Source: Chrysoporthe austroafricana
Lineage: Eukaryota; Ascomycota; Sordariomycetes; Diaporthales; Cryphonectriaceae
Assembly: GCA_001051155.2 (NCBI GenBank)
Contig: JYIP02000001.1
Location: 5,084,001 to 5,148,000, forward strand
Direction of reading: 5' to 3'
DNA: 64,000 nucleotides
Positions 1-11,387 of this stretch are shown in pieces (position 1 is the stretch's first letter; each line of letters starts with the position of its first letter). The notes under the pieces were generated by a model. That model saw nothing but the letters and a program-made list of their open reading frames with translations, was not told the origin of the DNA and did not search any database. The position numbers and the translations under genes are program-made.

Positions 1-115
1 GGATTAATATATGCCCCTTAACAAAAATGCCTTGGGCAACTATATCAAACAGACAAACCGACAAACAAGCCCTTGCTCGAAATCGCCCGCAAGACAGCGA
101 CCGATCTTGGCCAAT

Positions 116-2035
116 ATGGAACAAGTAAAGCAAGAGCGAACTTCTAGCGAGGGAAGTGTGACTGCCCATCCATCCATCAACACGTCCGCATCCTTTGGCA
201 ACCTCCCAACCACCGACCAGTTCCAGCGAGACACAGGCAACAGCGATATGCCAGACCTCGAGAAACAGCAGCAGGACATGGCCGCCTCGTCCGACAACAA
301 CGGCAGCGCAGAGAAGCCAGAAGCCGACAAGAAGGCCTTCATCGTCAAGTTCGAGGACGGCGACCCTGCGAACCCAAAGAACTGGAGCTCGGCGTACAAG
401 GCATGGCTGACGTTCGAGCTGGGTCTTGTGGCCTTCCTCGGCTCCGTCGGGTCGTCCATCGTCACGCCGGCGGAGACAGTGATCGAAGATCTTTTCGATA
501 TCAGCCACGAGGCTACAGTGCTGATGCTTTCCCTCTTCGTCCTAGGTAAGCACAGAGACCCCGGTAGTGTGCCTGTTGGTCTGAGCTGACGAGACGTGGG
601 TGACAGGCTTCGCCTTGGGCCCACTCATCTGGGCCCCAATTAGCGAGGTCTATGGACGCAGGTGGTCCATTCTGCCGGCAGTCTTCGTCCTGGGTCTCTT
701 CAGCATCGGCACCGCGGTCAGCAACAATGCGGCAAGCATCTACGCCACGCGATTGGTGGGAGGCATCTTTGGCTCCGCGCCCATCAGCAACGTCTCGGCA
801 GCACTCGGAGATTTCTACCCGCCCAAGATCCGTGGCGTAGCCATGGCCTTCTTGGCCATGTGCGTGGTGGGGGGGCCCTGTGTAGCTCCCCTCATCGGGG
901 CGGCGATCGTCGTCAACCCTCACCTGGGGTGGCGCTGGACCGAGTACATGCTGGCCATCATGGTGTTCGCGGTCTTCTTGCTGGCGCTCTTCGATATGCC
1001 GGAGACCTACCCCCCCGTCCTGCTCAAACGAAAGGCCAAGCAGATGCGCAAGGCGACTGGCGACGAGCGATACTGGCACCCGCAGGAGCACGAGAAGATC
1101 AGTGTTCAGAACGTCCTGACCAAGTACCTCACGCGGCCCATACGCATGTTCTTGTAAGTACTTCGTCCCTTCTGAGAAGCGCCCTTTTCTCGTCCCTCGG
1201 GCTTCTAGAGTGTGGCAATTCGGGCTCCAGATCACGAAGCTAACACTCTCTAGCACTGAGCCGATGCTGATGTGCATTGCCATCTACGCCTCTTTCGTCT
1301 ATGGCTTGCTCTTCCTCACCTTGGAGGTCTTCCCGATCGTGTTCTACGAACAGCGCAAGTGGGGCCTGGTGGTTTCCGAATTACCATTCATAGGCTTGTT
1401 TATCGGCGTCCTGTGTGCCATGCTCGTCAATATCCTGAACCAGCCGCTCTACATCCGGGCTATGGCCAAGTAAGTATTGGGCCCCCATCTGCGGCATTCC
1501 TTCCGATCTCCCCGGCGGCCACTGCCAAGCGGTGACGTATAAGCTCCTTAGCGTCGTGAGATCTTCTCCGAGGCATATCTCCTCCTTGCTAACCCTCGCT
1601 TGCAGGAACAAGGGTCGGGCCGTGCCGGAAGCACGACTCCCACCGATGATCGTTGGAGGCTTCCTGTTCTCCATCGGTCTCTTCTGGTTCGGCTGGACGG
1701 CCGCGCCGAGATATCCGTGGGCCAGCCCTGTGGTGGCCGCTGGGTTCATCGGTGCAGGGTTCAACATCGTCTTCCAGCAGTGCCTCAACTTCCTCGTGGA
1801 CACGTACGGGCCCTTCGCCGCCAGCGCCATGGCATCAAACACCTTCCTCCGGTCACTGCTGGCCTGCGGCCTGCCCCTCGCGGCCAGACCGATGTTCCTC
1901 AACCTGGGCGTCGGGCCCGCGGCCAGCCTTCTCGGTGGGATCTCTTGCTTGGCTCTACCAGTGCCTTTCCTCTTCATGAAGTACGGCCTCGCGCTGCGGA
2001 AGAAGTCCAAGTTCGCGCCGGTGCATGACGACTGA
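116..2035 (+). CDS. MFS drug:H+ antiporter-like transporter (DHA1 / Tpo-Flu1 type)
   Basis: Four exons: 116-545, 607-1153, 1254-1469 and 1606-2035. All introns are GT-AG and the joined frame gives 540 residues, normal for this family. The N-terminus is hydrophilic and is followed by about 12 membrane segments. The first intron splits the signature GFALGPLIWAPISE-YGRR, the DHA1 MFS motif between the second and third helices. TEPMLM and FVYGLLFLTLEVFP after the second intron are typical of fungal Tpo/Flu1-like exporters. Members of this group export small molecules across the plasma membrane by proton antiport; the substrate cannot be read from sequence. An alternative in-frame ATG lies at 11, and an upstream exon outside the window is possible. 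Next to an isocyanide synthase and a zinc-finger protein, it is a reasonable candidate for cluster export or self-protection (inference). Confidence 0.88.
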
Positions 2036-2488
2036 ATGAGTACTAGAGCCAGGAGAGAGGGTGTGGCAGCCGCGGCCGCCCCCGGTCCCGGGAGCCACGG
2101 ATGCGGTTATTGGGCACAGCCGGTAGGGGATGTGAAGGTTGTTGGGGGGGAGGATCGGACGATCATTCTAGAGCCTGTGGGGTCTCGGCTCCGAAAGTTA
2201 ACCGATTATCGTAATAGCATCGTCTGATGTGGTGGAAAGCCGTTAGAGAGCAGAGGACAGCCGATGGGGGCGGCAGATTTTGGGTCGAATACTACCGTAC
2301 ACGTCTGAGTAATTCAGGCGCGTGCTGACCGTGCATTGCCGGAGAGGGTCGCTCTATAGCAGTATTATCAAATTTCATGCTATTACGAGAGAACGCTGGA
2401 ACTGTCACTAACCTGTATGATCTTAATGAGACCGTCCAGTCCAGGGTCCGGATCCTGCTGCTGTGGCCAGTCCCCTCCGTGAGCACCC

Positions 2489-2537
2489 ACCTCGCTGAGT
2501 AGAAAACCTCACTGAGTAGTCAGCCTCGCTTAGTAAC
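2489..2537. repeat. Degenerate tandem repeat, about 17-bp unit, three copies
   Basis: Three diverged copies built on CCTCGCTGAGTAG lie side by side. The copies differ mainly by C/T and A/G changes. The function is unknown. Confidence 0.55.
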
Positions 2538-3306
2538 AAGCCGGATCCCGTCGGAGACATTGTGCGAGTCCCAAGCAAGCTTCGGACATGGCAGGATGGC
2601 TTTGCTAAGTCCGTCAGCCTTCGGAAGTCACAAATTGCTTCACGAGAGGCCCAAACTCTGCCTTCCAAAGACCGTGATCGGCGCCAACACGTGTTGCTGA
2701 CAAGAACGCGTACAGTATGGCGCAGGTGGCGTGCAGGGGTTCCTATGATTGAGAACCAACTCGTCTATCCAGATCCGAACCCTGGTGTCTGCCGACCGTG
2801 GGGCAGCAGGATCCAGACCGGGGCCGATTCACCCCGCCACTCGATGAGCTGTCACATGGCACCAGCGGCAGATTGACCGTTGACCAAAAGAACACTCGAT
2901 TTGAGACGCCAGCCGGAGAGGCCGGTACGAGGCTCTGCGATGGGAGCGCTTCCTACGAAACGTCATGTCGGGCGAAGTTTGCTGCCCTCAGATTATGCTT
3001 TAGGAAGGTTTAACCCCATCAGGATGTCTCATGCGAGAGAATCCCACGCAGGAGGTCTGCTCCGGGCAGGACACCTTCTGCACTCTTTACCTGGATGTCG
3101 GATGGGCTCGACGGTACAGCAGGGTTTCAGGTTTGTACAACAATACTGCATCTTATATCAGCCTCAATCTATGAGATCAACTATACTACAGTAATTATAG
3201 AAGGCTGTTCAATGGCTTATAAGTCTCTGGCCCCAGATCTTGAGACGTGATGAATAAGTGTTCTTTCTATAGGAATGTCGGTGTGACTTTTTTACGTGCC
3301 GTAATT

Positions 3307-3364
3307 ACTGCGAGGTAGCGCACTGCAAGGTAGCGCACTGCAAGGTAACGCACTGCAAGGTAAC
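3307..3364. repeat. 15-bp tandem repeat (GCACTGCAAGGTARC), nearly four copies
   Basis: Three full units at 3320-3334, 3335-3349 and 3350-3364 follow a partial unit at 3307-3319. The only difference among the full units is G/A at one position. It is a short minisatellite in the spacer upstream of the zinc-finger gene. Confidence 0.85.
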
Positions 3365-4353
3365 GATGCGCGAACCTCGAGATCCTTTCATGTACGCCCT
3401 TGCTGAGTTATTCCGCCGCTAGATATGCAGCCACATTGGACAGCCTTGCCCACAGGCCCCCCGTCCGACAAGGAGATTTGGCGTACCCAGCACGTGCGAT
3501 CCCGTTCGACTCGGACCGTCCCCACTCTGAAATCTCGCTGCCTTCTTGGAGCGAAGTTGGACCTGCATATTGCATATACTCGGCAGGTACTCGGCGTGAG
3601 AACCGTGATGGGATGCATCCTGCATTTCTCTTTCACAACACGCCCCTGCCTGAGGCCGACACAGTGCGCCTGGGAATCGAGGCTCCGGCGCTACTAACAG
3701 CATCGTCCGCAGCACGTCACGAGCAAACTAAACGCCAGCGGGGATGCGACGTCAAGGCTGCTTACGAGGCCCAGAGGGGCTTGTAAGCTTCTGTCGCCCC
3801 TCCGATGAAAGTACCCGCGGAGACAATCCTATTGGGCTATGCTTCGTCTTTTGCCGCACTCCCGTCAGCCGATTTGCCGATCACGCTTGCGGTCGTCAGA
3901 ATATAGGGTCTTGGAACCTATGCAGGGTCTGGAGTACATATACAAACAGAAGCCAAGAGTATCGCAGAGCATCATGCTCAATCCTAAGTCTCTGGACTTG
4001 GAACCACAGGCCAAACCGTTGAGGATGTGTTTCAAAGGATGGTGATAGAAAGAATACATGGCTACTGTAGGAAAAATCTGGGCAAAGCACACCTGCATGA
4101 ACAGTTACAGTTACAGGAATCACTCCAGATATAAGCTCGCCCACATGGAAGGCTGAGTGCCACATTCGATTTATCCCTCCTTCACTCTGCTCGTCGTGTT
4201 CCCATCCTTCGAAACCAGGAGCTTATCAACCTATCCAATCTAGGAATAATCAACTCGCGATGAATTCGACAGCACCAGAACAGAGCCAGCGCAGGACTGG
4301 TACGGGGGAGTAAGTCACGCTCTCTTCCCATACTAGGCTGGCGAGAGAATACT

Positions 4354-5244
4354 ATGGAACTCATGCCCTGCTTACATGAATCTGTATTGTTTGCTGTACA
4401 GACTGTGCTGACTATGCGTCTAAGGGGAGATACATCGAATCAGTATCTGCTGCCGATGCCGGTTTCCGAGACAATTTCGACACATGGTTACAATGAGATC
4501 TTGTTCGATCCTACCCTCGACCAATCTCCTGCTGTTCTATCAGATTCTCCAGGAGAAATGATGGACTACAACAGCTCGCTGAAGATCCTGCAAGAACAAG
4601 CGCAAGTCACTGCGGCGCTTCCAGGTGTTGTTCAGAATATCTTTGGGGAATTTGAACCAGTCCCGACAACAATCCACCCAGGACAGATCCATACCAACGG
4701 CCACTACAGTTTTGATGAATTTCAACTGTATACGGATGCTGCTGGATGCTCGGGAAATGTGGACCTTGTGCCGGGCGAACAACAGCCCCAGCTGTTGGAC
4801 TCCAGCCTCCTTGACAACGCAGATCTGACGCAGTACCCTACACTGTCAGATGGAATATTGCACAGCGACTTCGATATTGACATAGACATCGATATACCGG
4901 GGCTTGAGCAAGATCTGGCCGTTCAAGATGACGAATCTCCCTGCAGCCCCTGCAGCCCTGGCACCAGCAGTGGCAGCCCGTCAGACCAAGCAGATGGCAA
5001 GCCCGTGTGTTGGGACCACGGCTGTAACGGCCGCGTCTTCTCCTCGTGGAGCAACCTACGGCGCCACCGGCGGGAACGCTCGTCTGCCGCGCCCAAGTGC
5101 TATTGTGACCGGTGCGGCGCTTACTTCAGCAGGACGACGGCGCGGAATCAGCATCTGGCCAACAAGAGCTGCACGCGGATACGAAGGTACTCCAACGGTA
5201 GATCTAGGCCCATCATGCGAAAGATCGAAGAGGCGTTGATGTAG
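4354..5244 (+). CDS. C2H2-type zinc-finger protein, putative transcription factor
   Basis: Single exon, 296 residues. The N-terminal two thirds are acidic and Ser/Pro-rich, with a D-I repeat near residues 172-182, which suits an activation region. The C-terminus holds two finger-like units. The first has C219, C224 and H238, but no second His follows at normal spacing. The second fits C251-x2-C254-x12-H267-x5-C273, a C2HC form. A basic tail ([10 protein letters not shown]) follows. The pattern [21 protein letters not shown] recalls a group of small sordariomycete C2H2 proteins. It lies 1.1 kb upstream of, and co-directional with, the isocyanide synthase, so it may be the local regulator (inference). 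An upstream exon is not excluded. Confidence 0.75.
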   Translation: MELMPCLHESVLFAVQTVLTMRLRGDTSNQYLLPMPVSETISTHGYNEILFDPTLDQSPAVLSDSPGEMMDYNSSLKILQEQAQVTAALPGVVQNIFGEFEPVPTTIHPGQIHTNGHYSFDEFQLYTDAAGCSGNVDLVPGEQQPQLLDSSLLDNADLTQYPTLSDGILHSDFDIDIDIDIPGLEQDLAVQDDESPCSPCSPGTSSGSPSDQADGKPVCWDHGCNGRVFSSWSNLRRHRRERSSAAPKCYCDRCGAYFSRTTARNQHLANKSCTRIRRYSNGRSRPIMRKIEEALM

Positions 5245-6358
5245 AGTGCTGCAAATCCCATTGGTGGGCTGACATGACGGAGTTCAAAAACGGCGTGGCG
5301 ATGTGGCCGGGATGGGTCCCTAGAGTAATAATGAGGCTCCCGCCTTATGCAGGATCATTCACGGGACAAAGTGGAGGAAGTAAAATGACGGAGTGGCGTC
5401 TAATGAGGGGGCAGAAAATAGACATATAAATCAACACTAAAAAAAAAAAAATAAAAAATAAAAAAATAAGATTTTTAATTGCTGCAATATTGTTACTGTT
5501 CTTCCATCACTCATTAGACTTGGGACAGCTCTTCGAATCCAATCAGACCCATACTGGAACTAGCTAAGAATTAGGAATATTTGAAGTAATGTATGGACTA
5601 CCCAAGCTGGGGGTAAATATCGTTGAGCCAACTCTCTAATGATGCCGCTACGGGATCACGGCATACATTAGTCCATGACATGGCTTGTGAAAGATTTCAA
5701 GATCATGCACTGCATCACACATCATGACGGAGAAATGCCGAACTAGGAAAGGAATCCATGAGTCAGTACTAACTAGTAACACACTTGAAAGCAACCACCG
5801 CCTCGCCAGAGCGTGAGGTGAGGCTCAGTGGAATCCTGCTGTCAGAGATCGAATGTATTTCTCCGAGGCCATCGGCCGAGAACAACCCATGCAGTTGCAA
5901 AAGGACACACATAAAGTAGCTGGCAGGGGGGAAGACTTCACACGAAAGACGAAAGATACGCGAAATACTCGACATGTGGGCCCTTTTACCGCGATTGAGG
6001 ACCTTATTTTGTCGTAGACGTATCACTAGGGTCACCAAATGCGGCCTTTGCCACTCAGCATGAAATAGAGCGCGGAAGGATTATGCAGGACGAAGGAATG
6101 AGGGACTCACGAACATGGCTATCGTACGGAGTCTCCTTGAAGCGTAGTATACCAAAGTTTTTACTGATGGCTACGGAGTTGTTTCGGGCCGAAGAGAAGA
6201 GGAAGCTAAGGAATGGCCCATGCGATGATCAGTATAAGAAGAGCGAATGTCTGCTGCAAGACCAGTGTATCAGTACGGGGACAGCAAACTGAGCCTTTGC
6301 TGATCTTACAGACTCAGAATCATTATTCGTCCCCAACACAATACAACAAATACTCAAA
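5245..6358. other. Spacer between zinc-finger gene and isocyanide synthase
   Basis: AT-rich non-coding sequence of 1.1 kb with an A-rich low-complexity tract at about 5438-5475. An 89-codon reverse frame at 5769-6038 shows no motif and is not called. The end of the stretch is the presumed promoter and 5' leader of the isocyanide synthase gene. Confidence 0.55.
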
Positions 6359-7844
6359 ATGGAGGATCCCATCCGTCCTGTGGCCCATGCTTTCCAAAGC
6401 GCTTACATGGATATGGAATATCTCCCAATTCCGCCAGGAGGGTTCGACGAAACACTTCTAGCCGAGGTGTTGGAATACGAGCAGAAGTTAGCCGCGAGTT
6501 TTAAGGCTTTCAAGATCACGACTTCTGAGAAACTTGATGGTGAGTATTCTTTTTGGCAGAGGTCAGGCAATGGCTCTTTCAATGAGGCGCTAATGATCAA
6601 TCGCAGTGCGGCAAACCAAGCATACCATCGGCAACAACCTTGGCGTGGGCACGGATGAAGTTGTTGAGAAAGTCTTGGACGTCTTGTCAACTTACTTCTG
6701 GCGGCCTGGTGACGACGCTGGTCAAGGTCAGACTAATTGGCCCGGCAGGACCACTTTCAAGCCACATGTCATGCACTGGATCCAAAAAGGAGAGCCTGTG
6801 AAGATGTGTCTACCAGCTTACCCCTTCAAATCTGTGAGTGACTTGACCCTGGCCCTAGGCTCAGCAATGCGACCATTGGCTGTATCGGAGTGATCACTAA
6901 CACGGCTTCGACATTAGCCAAACCCGGAAAAGGTGCTCGGCACCCTACCAGATCTCGCGGAGTATCTCGGTCTCGTTCGCCTGAATCAGATGTGTGAAGA
7001 CATTCGAAAGGTCTACCACCATGGGGCGGAAGCTGTGATTGCCACCGACGGAGCGGCATTCGGGGGTAAGTGGAAAGTTAAAATATGAGCAACTTTTGAA
7101 ATTACGACAACTGCTGACACTCGCCCTGCGTACACAGACCTGCTCTTGATCAGCGACGAGGAGGTCTGGGAATACGGCAAAGCAGTCCATAACATGGTCG
7201 CTACTCACGGCTTCGACAAGAACATCAAGGTGGTCTACCCGATGCAGCTGCTCGGCTATATGGGCCATGACCAAGTCACAGAAGATACCTTCTTTGCCAC
7301 AATCGGGAAATGCCGCGAGCTGGTCAAGGATCAGTACTCCAAGCGCGAAGAGGACATTCGTCGCCTGGTGGAGGAAGATGACGACTCGCGCATGACGTAT
7401 GTTGGCTTCAAGTCGTTCCTCGAGGCCGACATGGTCAAGACTTCTTACCGCAGCAACTGCGCCAGTCGCAAACAATATCGCCGCGAGATGGCCAAGTTGG
7501 CCCTCCGGATGATGGCACGATCGGAAGGCTTTGGTAAGCTCATCCGAGCGAAGCTACCTCATCATGTGCGTCTGTCGATCCACCCATCGTCGGGCTTGGT
7601 CAAGCTGTCCATCTGCTTGGTGCCTCAGCCAATAGACTCGGTGGCCCGCTCGCCATGGATGAGCTGCATTGCTGAAGATAGATACGGCGTCTATCGTACG
7701 GTTCTAGCGAAGGATGTCAGAGACACTCATGATGTTGTGTACCATAACGGCCAACCATGGGCTTTGCGAGAACGAGTCGCCCCTTACGATTTGGTGGATG
7801 AGAAAGTCAAGAATCACATTCACGTGACGGAGATACAAGTATAG
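6359..7844 (+). CDS. Isocyanide synthase (DIT1/PvcA family)
   Basis: Four exons: 6359-6539, 6607-6833, 6918-7065 and 7138-7844. The joined frame encodes 420 residues. The hallmarks of the pyoverdine/dityrosine family (PF05141) are in order: PFKSPN-KVLG-LPDLAE at about 133-151, YHHGAEAVIATDG at about 169-181, and RLSIHPSSG-K-SICLVPQ at about 331-350. Characterised members (PvcA, IsnA, yeast Dit1, the XanB N-terminus) convert the amine of an amino acid such as Tyr, Trp or Val into an isocyanide or formamide using a C1 donor. This is a stand-alone form: no P450, TauD or NRPS domain is fused to it. Neighbours with cluster-like roles lie on both sides. The amino-acid substrate cannot be told from sequence. 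Confidence 0.88.
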
Positions 7845-8350
7845 GAAACTAGGTGGATGTTCCGTGGGTGAGGGTAAGCCGATTATCTGCAAGGGGATGC
7901 TATAATTATTCCATTTCACTTAACAAGATCGAAACGTTAGAAAGACTTTCTGCTTCAGATGTATCTGGGACAATGAAATTTGGTATTAGCACACAATCTT
8001 TTGCACAGAGAATCTCATCTAATATAGGCAATTAGTGAGATGTATGAACTGAGAGTAATACCTTCAACTACGATCGAGAGTTGCCTACTATTGAGATTCA
8101 ACATTAGAGCTCTTCCAGGTCGCAAATATAATCGGATATCATTAATGCTTTTACTACTCTTTTTTGGCTGTGTGAGATTTACATAATATTCTGACTCACC
8201 GGAAAGACTGGAAAGATTGGTAGGGGTTTGAGAACCAAGTATATCTGGTCTCAAAACTCGACTTCAGAAACAGAGAAAAAAAGGCAATGGAGTTTATTAA
8301 TATATAATCATTGTATCCCGCCATATTGCGTGAGGCGGATGTAATAACTT
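7845..8350. other. Convergent 3' spacer, 0.5 kb
   Basis: AT-rich sequence between the 3' ends of the isocyanide synthase and the reverse-strand beta-propeller gene. No gene is seen. Confidence 0.6.
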
Positions 8351-9376
8351 CTACAGACCCGAGACCTCGATGGCTACAACTTTTCCAGGCTCTTCATATG
8401 AAATGGTGGCAGGCTTCGAAATCGTACCTGAAGTCGTTAAGTACAGCATGCTTGAGCTCCCAAGACCAAAAACTGCGGATGTAACTCCAGCAAGCTCAGT
8501 GTCATCCACGCCTCCTGCAATTGCATAAAATGCACCATCAGTGTCTACATAGACAACCTGGTTCGACCCAGAAATGAAAGCTTCGCCACTAGACAACAAG
8601 GCAAAGTCGTCGGGCAGCATCAGCGTGGCCGAAATATTCGCCACGATCTCATAGTCACCTGTAGAAGTACCAGTGGCATTGTTGATTGGTACTCGACAGA
8701 AGAGGCCTCGACCGCTGTTTGTGTAGTACACGTAGTCACCTGCACGCTGAATCCCGTTGACTCCGACTGGGAAGCCGCCTGTGGGCGCGGACATGGTGGT
8801 GTTGTCCGCGAGCACCGGATCAACATAGCCAGAATTGACGTCAATGGCGTAGATGGTGCTACCTTGAGCGTCTACTGCCAGAATCGTATCTGAGTAAGGG
8901 GGGTCCAAAACCGCCAGCTTATTGAGAAAGTACGCTTGCGGTACATCGACGAGCTTACTGACGGCGACCCCGGTTGATGCAGTGAAATCCAGAATGTAGA
9001 CGGCAAAGGTACCTTGAACACCAGCAGGACCGTTAGTGAGGTTTCCGGCGGTAACGGCGTAGATGTCGGCCTGGAACTCAACAATCCCAAGGGCAGCAGT
9101 CGCGCCCTCGAAGTGGGCGATCAGCTGTGCCGAGCCATTGCTGATGGACGGGTTGATCTCCCACACCTCTGCGGCAGGAGTTGGTTCTGTAAAGAGAATG
9201 TTCCCGTTTGGCCGGATTGCTAGGTTTTCAATCTCTGCTTCGTAGCCGAATTCAAAGTGCTGAATGACTGAGCCTGCAGAAACTGAGGCTGAGCTGCGGT
9301 GACTTGGAAGTGTGGAGACAAAGGTGACAAATATGCACAGAGACACAAACAAACTTGTTGCTGTGAAGTTCCTCAT
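8351..9376 (-). CDS. Secreted six-bladed beta-propeller protein (SMP-30/gluconolactonase-like)
   Basis: Single exon. The Met at 9376 (341 residues) is preferred over the longer frame, because it begins MRNFTATSLFVSLCIF, a good signal peptide. The rest is made of beta-strand-rich repeats such as IENLAIRPNGNILFTE, GVNGIQRAGDYVYYTNS and DDFALLSSGEAFISG, the pattern of SMP-30/NHL-like propellers. Several N-x-S/T sites suit a secreted glycoprotein. Proteins of this group often sit in fungal polyketide or peptide clusters, where they act as hydrolases or have no known role. The gene is convergent with the isocyanide synthase (506 bp between stops). No catalytic residue can be assigned with certainty, so hydrolase activity is only inferred. 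Confidence 0.78.
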   Translation of the reverse strand: MRNFTATSLFVSLCIFVTFVSTLPSHRSSASVSAGSVIQHFEFGYEAEIENLAIRPNGNILFTEPTPAAEVWEINPSISNGSAQLIAHFEGATAALGIVEFQADIYAVTAGNLTNGPAGVQGTFAVYILDFTASTGVAVSKLVDVPQAYFLNKLAVLDPPYSDTILAVDAQGSTIYAIDVNSGYVDPVLADNTTMSAPTGGFPVGVNGIQRAGDYVYYTNSGRGLFCRVPINNATGTSTGDYEIVANISATLMLPDDFALLSSGEAFISGSNQVVYVDTDGAFYAIAGGVDDTELAGVTSAVFGLGSSSMLYLTTSGTISKPATISYEEPGKVVAIEVSGL

Positions 9377-10307
9377 GATGATAGTTATGACACTTGTCCT
9401 TGGACTGACAATGATTGGACAAGATGGGATGAAGACCCAAAATAGAATCAATATGTGTTGATTACTTCGAACTCATTGCTGACTTCAGCAGTATTTGTAG
9501 GACTATTACGCTCGGACCTCCAATGCGCCTCTGGGTCAATCCTCAGAGGAGCCTGTAGAGCACAGTCTTCGAGAATTATGAACGAGGTAAATTTGTCATC
9601 CTCTACCCACTATGCATATGTGGCCGATCCTGCATTCCTGTCCTTGGATGGGTTATATGCAGTAAGCTAGGCCCCGCCTGGTTCGAATAAGGCCATACCT
9701 GGCCAGATCCTTGATCCCGTAATCCTGCAATTCCGGCCTACTATTGTTCTTGAGCCGGTGCCCCTTTACTGCTTGTATTTGTAAAACGGGTATGTATGGG
9801 ATAAGTGACGTCAATTTCTAAAGTTTGATCTGGCTGGACCATTATTTACTAATGCGCTAACTACGCGCCTTGCTCGTTCAAGCGTTTTAATAAGCGCAAT
9901 ATGCACGATGACTTCTTCTAACTGTAAGTAGAGAAGTTTCTCATCTAGTAGTATTGTCTTGGAGAAGACCTCGTCAATAAGCCCGCAAAACTCTTTCATA
10001 GAAGAGCCGTCCCTCAATCCTCTGACCCACAACCAGAATGTTGACTTATTTTCGCTGGCCGGTCCATGGAAGATCCCTTATTCCTCTATTCCAAGTCTGA
10101 AGTGTCGGATGATGTGTCATCATGTACGTAAGTCAGGCTGGTGGCGCCGAGGACAGGTATACGTGATGTGATAGAGATAGATCTAGGACTAGTTAGCTAT
10201 ATAAATCGTTGACAGCAGCTCATCATCTTGAACATTCTTGTTGATCTCTTCAAGCCTCTCTTGTACATCCTTACATCTAGACGAAAATTCGAGCTTAGTC
10301 TTTCAAA
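9377..10307. other. Divergent promoter region between beta-propeller and SDR genes
   Basis: A 0.93-kb AT-rich spacer from which the beta-propeller gene (-) and the dehydrogenase gene (+) diverge. No coding region is supported. It holds a good TATA element for the dehydrogenase (listed separately). Confidence 0.6.
10198..10206 (+). promoter_or_regulatory. Candidate TATA box of the SDR gene
   Basis: TATATAAAT lies about 100 bp upstream of the start codon at 10308. This leaves a short leader typical of fungal promoters. Confidence 0.5.
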
Positions 10308-11387
10308 ATGGTCTCAGTCCCGCTCTACAACGGCGAGTATATCCTGAAGAAGGGTGCCGGGTATGATCCCAAGAAGGTGAAGGGCAAGGCCGTGGTTATC
10401 ACTGGAGGTGCTTCTGGTATGGGCGAAGCCATGGCCCGAGCTTTCGTCGCTGCTGGTGCCTTTGTGACGATCGGTGACCAGCAAGAGGAGCGTGGATCGC
10501 AAGTGGCTGCTTCGCTGGGGGACAAGTGCGTCTTCGTCAAGTGCAACGTCATGCATTGGGAGGACCAACTGCAGCTCTTCAAGACTGCGATTGATCGCGC
10601 ACCAAACCATCGACTTGATGTTGTGATCGCCAACGCGGGCATCTCAGGTCGCGACCCTATCTACTGGGATGGTGAGTAGCCACCCTCGTCTATATGCTAA
10701 TGTGGTTTGAGCCATGCAGTTGACTTTTCTTGCAGATAGCGAATTTGACGGCGAGCCAATCGAGCCTGACCTCAAGATCTTGAGGACCAACCTCGTCGGC
10801 TGCATGTATACCACTAAACTTGGTCTTCACTACTTGGCTCGTCAGCCAGATGACGAGGACCACGATCGCTGCATCATCATGATGAGCAGCATTGCCGGGT
10901 ACTGCGATCAACCCGGCACTCCCATCTACTGCGCGACTAAGAACGGCATTCGTGGCTTCACCATGAGTCTCCGTCGCACTGCTCACAAGAACGGCATCCG
11001 GGTGAACCTGTTGGCACCCTGGTATGTCCGGACTCCGGCCATCCCGCAAGCCAACCAGGACAGGCTCACCGAGAAGGGAGTCGATTGGGCAGACCCCGAG
11101 AATGCTGGAGAGGCGGTACTCCACATCGCCTCAGACAGGCTTCTGAACGGTAAGACGGACATCCTTGTCTCATTGATTCTATTTTCTACTGTTCAGACAA
11201 TGTGCACCCGGATCAAGCACGACAGGTTGCTGACATTGAACTTGTAATTACAGGCCGATGCTTGGCCATTGTGACCAAGGATACTGACCCACGTGGATAC
11301 ATGGACATGATGAAAGATGACTATGCTGAGGACGATATTGCCTCGGAGTGGCAGAGAATCATGATCGCGGCTAGCCACCGAGCTTAA
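10308..11387 (+). CDS. Short-chain dehydrogenase/reductase (SDR), classical type
   Basis: Three exons: 10308-10671, 10736-11149 and 11254-11387, giving 303 residues. The Rossmann motif TGGASGMG is at 32-39 and NAG at 110-112. N140, S173, Y186 and K190 (YCATK) complete the classical catalytic set, followed by RVNLLAPWYVRTPA. D65 after the second strand hints at NAD rather than NADP (inference). The enzyme should oxidise an alcohol or reduce a ketone; resemblance to fungal hydroxyaverantin/prostaglandin-dehydrogenase-like SDRs is only at family level. It lies on the far side of the beta-propeller gene from the isocyanide synthase and is a plausible tailoring enzyme of the same cluster. Confidence 0.88.

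Larger units (their letters stand above)
2036..4353. other. Gene-free spacer, 2.3 kb
   Basis: No ORF here looks like protein; the longest frames (up to about 128 codons near 3400-3786) have no recognisable motifs. The stretch holds two short tandem repeats (2489-2537 and 3307-3364). It presumably contains the 3' end of the transporter gene and the promoter of the zinc-finger gene. Confidence 0.6.

Noticed and set aside
3400..3786. 128-codon plus-strand frame in the left spacer
   Set aside because: No ATG-based conserved start, no motif, and overlapping frames of similar length on both strands.
5769..6038. 89-codon minus-strand frame upstream of the isocyanide synthase
   Set aside because: No signal peptide, domain or splice partner. 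It is the length expected by chance.
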